Positions 24,643 through 25,874 of a DNA stretch of 25,874 nucleotides are shown one piece after another. The notes under the pieces were generated by a model, which was not told the DNA's origin, did no database searches, and saw only the letters and a program-made list of their open reading frames with translations. Origin of the DNA: Atopobiaceae bacterium (lineage in GTDB: Bacteria; Actinomycetota; Coriobacteriia; Coriobacteriales; Atopobiaceae); the NCBI GenBank assembly GCA_017510875.1, contig JAFWLX010000229.1, forward strand, positions 1-25,874, given 5' to 3'. Every line of letters begins with the position of its first letter. Positions within the stretch are counted from its first letter, which is position 1. Made by a program: the position numbers and the translations under genes.

Positions 24643-24722
24643 TGAGCGGCGAATTTGTCACGGTTTCGTGACAAATTCGCCGCTCAAAAGTTGTTGCGAC
24701 GGGGCAATCGTTTTTGAGCGGC
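24643..24722. repeat. Nested palindromes with GAGCGGC ends
   Basis: TGAGCGGCGAATTTGTCACG (24643-24662) is a perfect reverse complement of 24667-24686 across a 4-nt loop. The outer GCCGCTCAAAA (24680-24690) pairs with TTTTGAGCGGC (24712-24722), giving a second hairpin that shares the right end. The core contains TGTCAC / GTGACA, as in the copies at 2-19 and 24728-24745. It lies 69 nt after the binding-protein stop, where it may act as a terminator-like barrier. Confidence 0.85.
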
Positions 24723-24727
24723 AGATT

Positions 24728-24767
24728 TGTCACTACATCGTGACAAAAAAACTGTATGTTTTGATAT
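24728..24767 (+). repeat. Hairpin repeat, copy C (match to window start)
   Basis: TGTCAC (24728-24733) and GTGACA (24740-24745) form a hairpin with a 6-nt loop, followed by a tail ending ATGTTTTGATAT. The 40-nt block matches positions 2-41 at 34 positions. It directly adjoins the nested palindromes. Confidence 0.7.
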
Positions 24768-25089
24768 TGCCTAGCTTGCAGAACAAGACCAGTAGCAAGA
24801 TCACAGCGCAAAGGGGGCTAAGCTCGGTATCCAGAAGGCCTGACAGTCATCGATAGTGCATAAGCAACCCAAGTTATCTGGGGCGTCATAACGATTATTC
24901 CTGTGTGAACAAAGCCGGATTATCGCAGAGGCTCTTGAGTGTCTGCTATCTATGCAGATTGTCCTTATAAGGAAGGTTCCACCTGTCCCGCCAATAGATA
25001 CCGCTATCAGGCTTGCTTCTTTTCTTCTGTCCCATGTTGCTAAATAATAGAAACGCATTGCCCAGCTCCTACGACCTTTGGAGAGACTC
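24768..25089. other. Intergenic region before the lipoprotein gene
   Basis: No gene, tRNA or clear terminator is seen in these 322 nt. GGAGAG (about 25078-25083) supplies the RBS of the lipoprotein gene. A TGCTAAATA sequence near 25038-25046 is a weak extended -10 candidate. The base composition is lower in GC than in the surrounding genes. Confidence 0.4.
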
Positions 25090-25874
25090 ATGCAGACAAG
25101 AAGGACCTTCCTTGCAACACTTGCTGGTACCTCGGCATTGATGCTGGCCGCGTGCGGCGGCTCGTCTTCTGGCGGCAACAGCAGCTCTAGCACCTCCACA
25201 GCTACCTCTGGCGACGGCACCGACGCCAAGGGCGAGGGCGTCATGACCTACGACCAGTACATGGCAGCAGCCGTTGACGACCCCGTTGTCATCGAGTGCT
25301 TTGTACAGGGCAAGCAATCATGGTGGGACAACAAGGCCACCATCTATGCCGCTGACGCCGATGGCGGTTACTTCATCTACAACGCCGAGTGCGACGAGGA
25401 CACCTACGCCAAGCTGGTTGACGGCCAGAAAATCAAGGTCACCGGCTTCAAGGCTGACTTCTCCGGCGAGATTGAGGTTGCCGAGGGTGCCACCCTTGAG
25501 CTTGAGGACGGCAACTACATTGCCCAGCCCGTTGACGTTACCAGCCTGCTTGGCTCTGATGACCTTGTCAACTACCAGAACCAGAAGGTCTCGTTCACTG
25601 GCCTGACCATCGAGCCCTCTATGGACGCCCACAACAACGAGGTTGCGTTCCTGTACAACTACGACGGCTCGGGCGCCCCTGGCGACAACGCCGACCTGTA
25701 CTTCAACGTGTCTGACGGCAAGAAGACCTACACCTTTACGGTCGAGTCGTACCTGTGCGACGAGAAGAGCGACGTGTACAAGGCCGTCACCGAGCTCAAG
25801 ATTGGCGACACGGTTGACCTGGAGGGCTTCCTCTACTGGTACGAGGGCGCCAATCCGCACATCACCAGCGTCAC
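25090..25874 (+). CDS. Tat-type lipoprotein with OB-like repeats (partial, cut by window end)
   Basis: At least 261 residues are visible; the gene runs off the window. The N-terminus is a twin-arginine signal (TRRTFLATLAG) with a lipobox LAAC and lipidated Cys22. A Ser/Thr/Gly linker (about 23-47) follows. Two similar beta-rich segments come next, beginning MTYDQYMAAAVDDPVVIECFVQ and continuing with GQKIKVTGFKADF, then VTSLLGSDDLVNYQNQKVSFTGL and IGDTVDLEGFLYWYEG. The OB-fold-like pattern resembles small nucleic-acid/ligand-binding lipoproteins of gut Firmicutes and Actinobacteria. The function is not known. ATG 25090 has GGAGAG upstream. Confidence 0.8.
   Translation, partial: MQTRRTFLATLAGTSALMLAACGGSSSGGNSSSSTSTATSGDGTDAKGEGVMTYDQYMAAAVDDPVVIECFVQGKQSWWDNKATIYAADADGGYFIYNAECDEDTYAKLVDGQKIKVTGFKADFSGEIEVAEGATLELEDGNYIAQPVDVTSLLGSDDLVNYQNQKVSFTGLTIEPSMDAHNNEVAFLYNYDGSGAPGDNADLYFNVSDGKKTYTFTVESYLCDEKSDVYKAVTELKIGDTVDLEGFLYWYEGANPHITSV

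Noticed and set aside
24963..24972. Palindrome CCTTATAAGG
   Set aside because: A 10-bp palindrome is expected by chance at this length and has no supporting context.
1..25874. CRISPR arrays, tRNA or rRNA genes, transposase genes
   Set aside because: None seen. The palindromes are not regularly spaced repeats, and no cloverleaf or transposase domain was found.

Overview
The window is a high-GC stretch of bacterial chromosome. The gene set points to a strictly anaerobic, fermentative actinobacterium, most likely class Coriobacteriia (an Olsenella/Atopobiaceae or Collinsella relative). The evidence is the [FeFe]-hydrogenase operon, class III ribonucleotide reductase, a sortase-anchored LAKTG surface protein and the GGGGACAGGCACC / GGGGACCGTCCC palindromes. 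The lineage is inferred from gene content and recall, not from a search.

Layout. (1) 1-236: leader with a repeated hairpin element. (2) 237-4573: a NuoE / NuoF / NfnB(GltD)-like operon resembling Stn/Bfu-type flavin-based electron-bifurcating transhydrogenases. Its large subunit is interrupted by an in-frame TAA. A strong terminator and a run of hairpins follow. (3) 4859-13106: a ten-gene hydrogenase operon in the order NuoE (HydC), DRTGG protein, RsbW-like ATPase, PAS-less HydS-like sensory hydrogenase, second DRTGG protein, PHP phosphoesterase, histidine-kinase-type ATPase, [2Fe-2S] protein, NuoF (HydB), HydA. It ends in a textbook terminator and a 39-bp-arm palindrome. (4) 13296-13748, minus strand: a small membrane protein with its own promoter. 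(5) 14078-17083: anaerobic ribonucleotide reductase. NrdD lacks its C-terminal glycyl-radical segment. That segment is encoded by a separate 65-codon gene with its own RBS, promoter and tandem NrdR-box-like sites, followed by NrdG. (6) 17150-19776, minus strand: a frameshifted subtilase-like cell-wall protein without a recognisable catalytic-Ser motif, bracketed exactly by two copies of one palindrome. (7) 20020-24573: a carbohydrate-type ABC importer (ATPase, two permeases, lipoprotein); the first permease has an in-frame TAG. (8) 24643-24767: hairpin repeats, one a 34/40-nt match to the window start. (9) 25090-end: a Tat-type lipoprotein cut by the window edge.

How it fits together. Operons 2 and 3 both handle NADH, NAD(P)H, ferredoxin and H2 by electron bifurcation or confurcation. 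The small ATPase, DRTGG, PHP and HydS-like genes look like a built-in redox-sensing and regulatory module. The Nrd block supplies dNTPs without oxygen.

The most notable item is the split class III reductase, in which the radical-bearing glycine sits on a separate, separately promoted micro-protein. Three genes carry reading-frame lesions, so either strain-level decay or sequence error must be considered for those.
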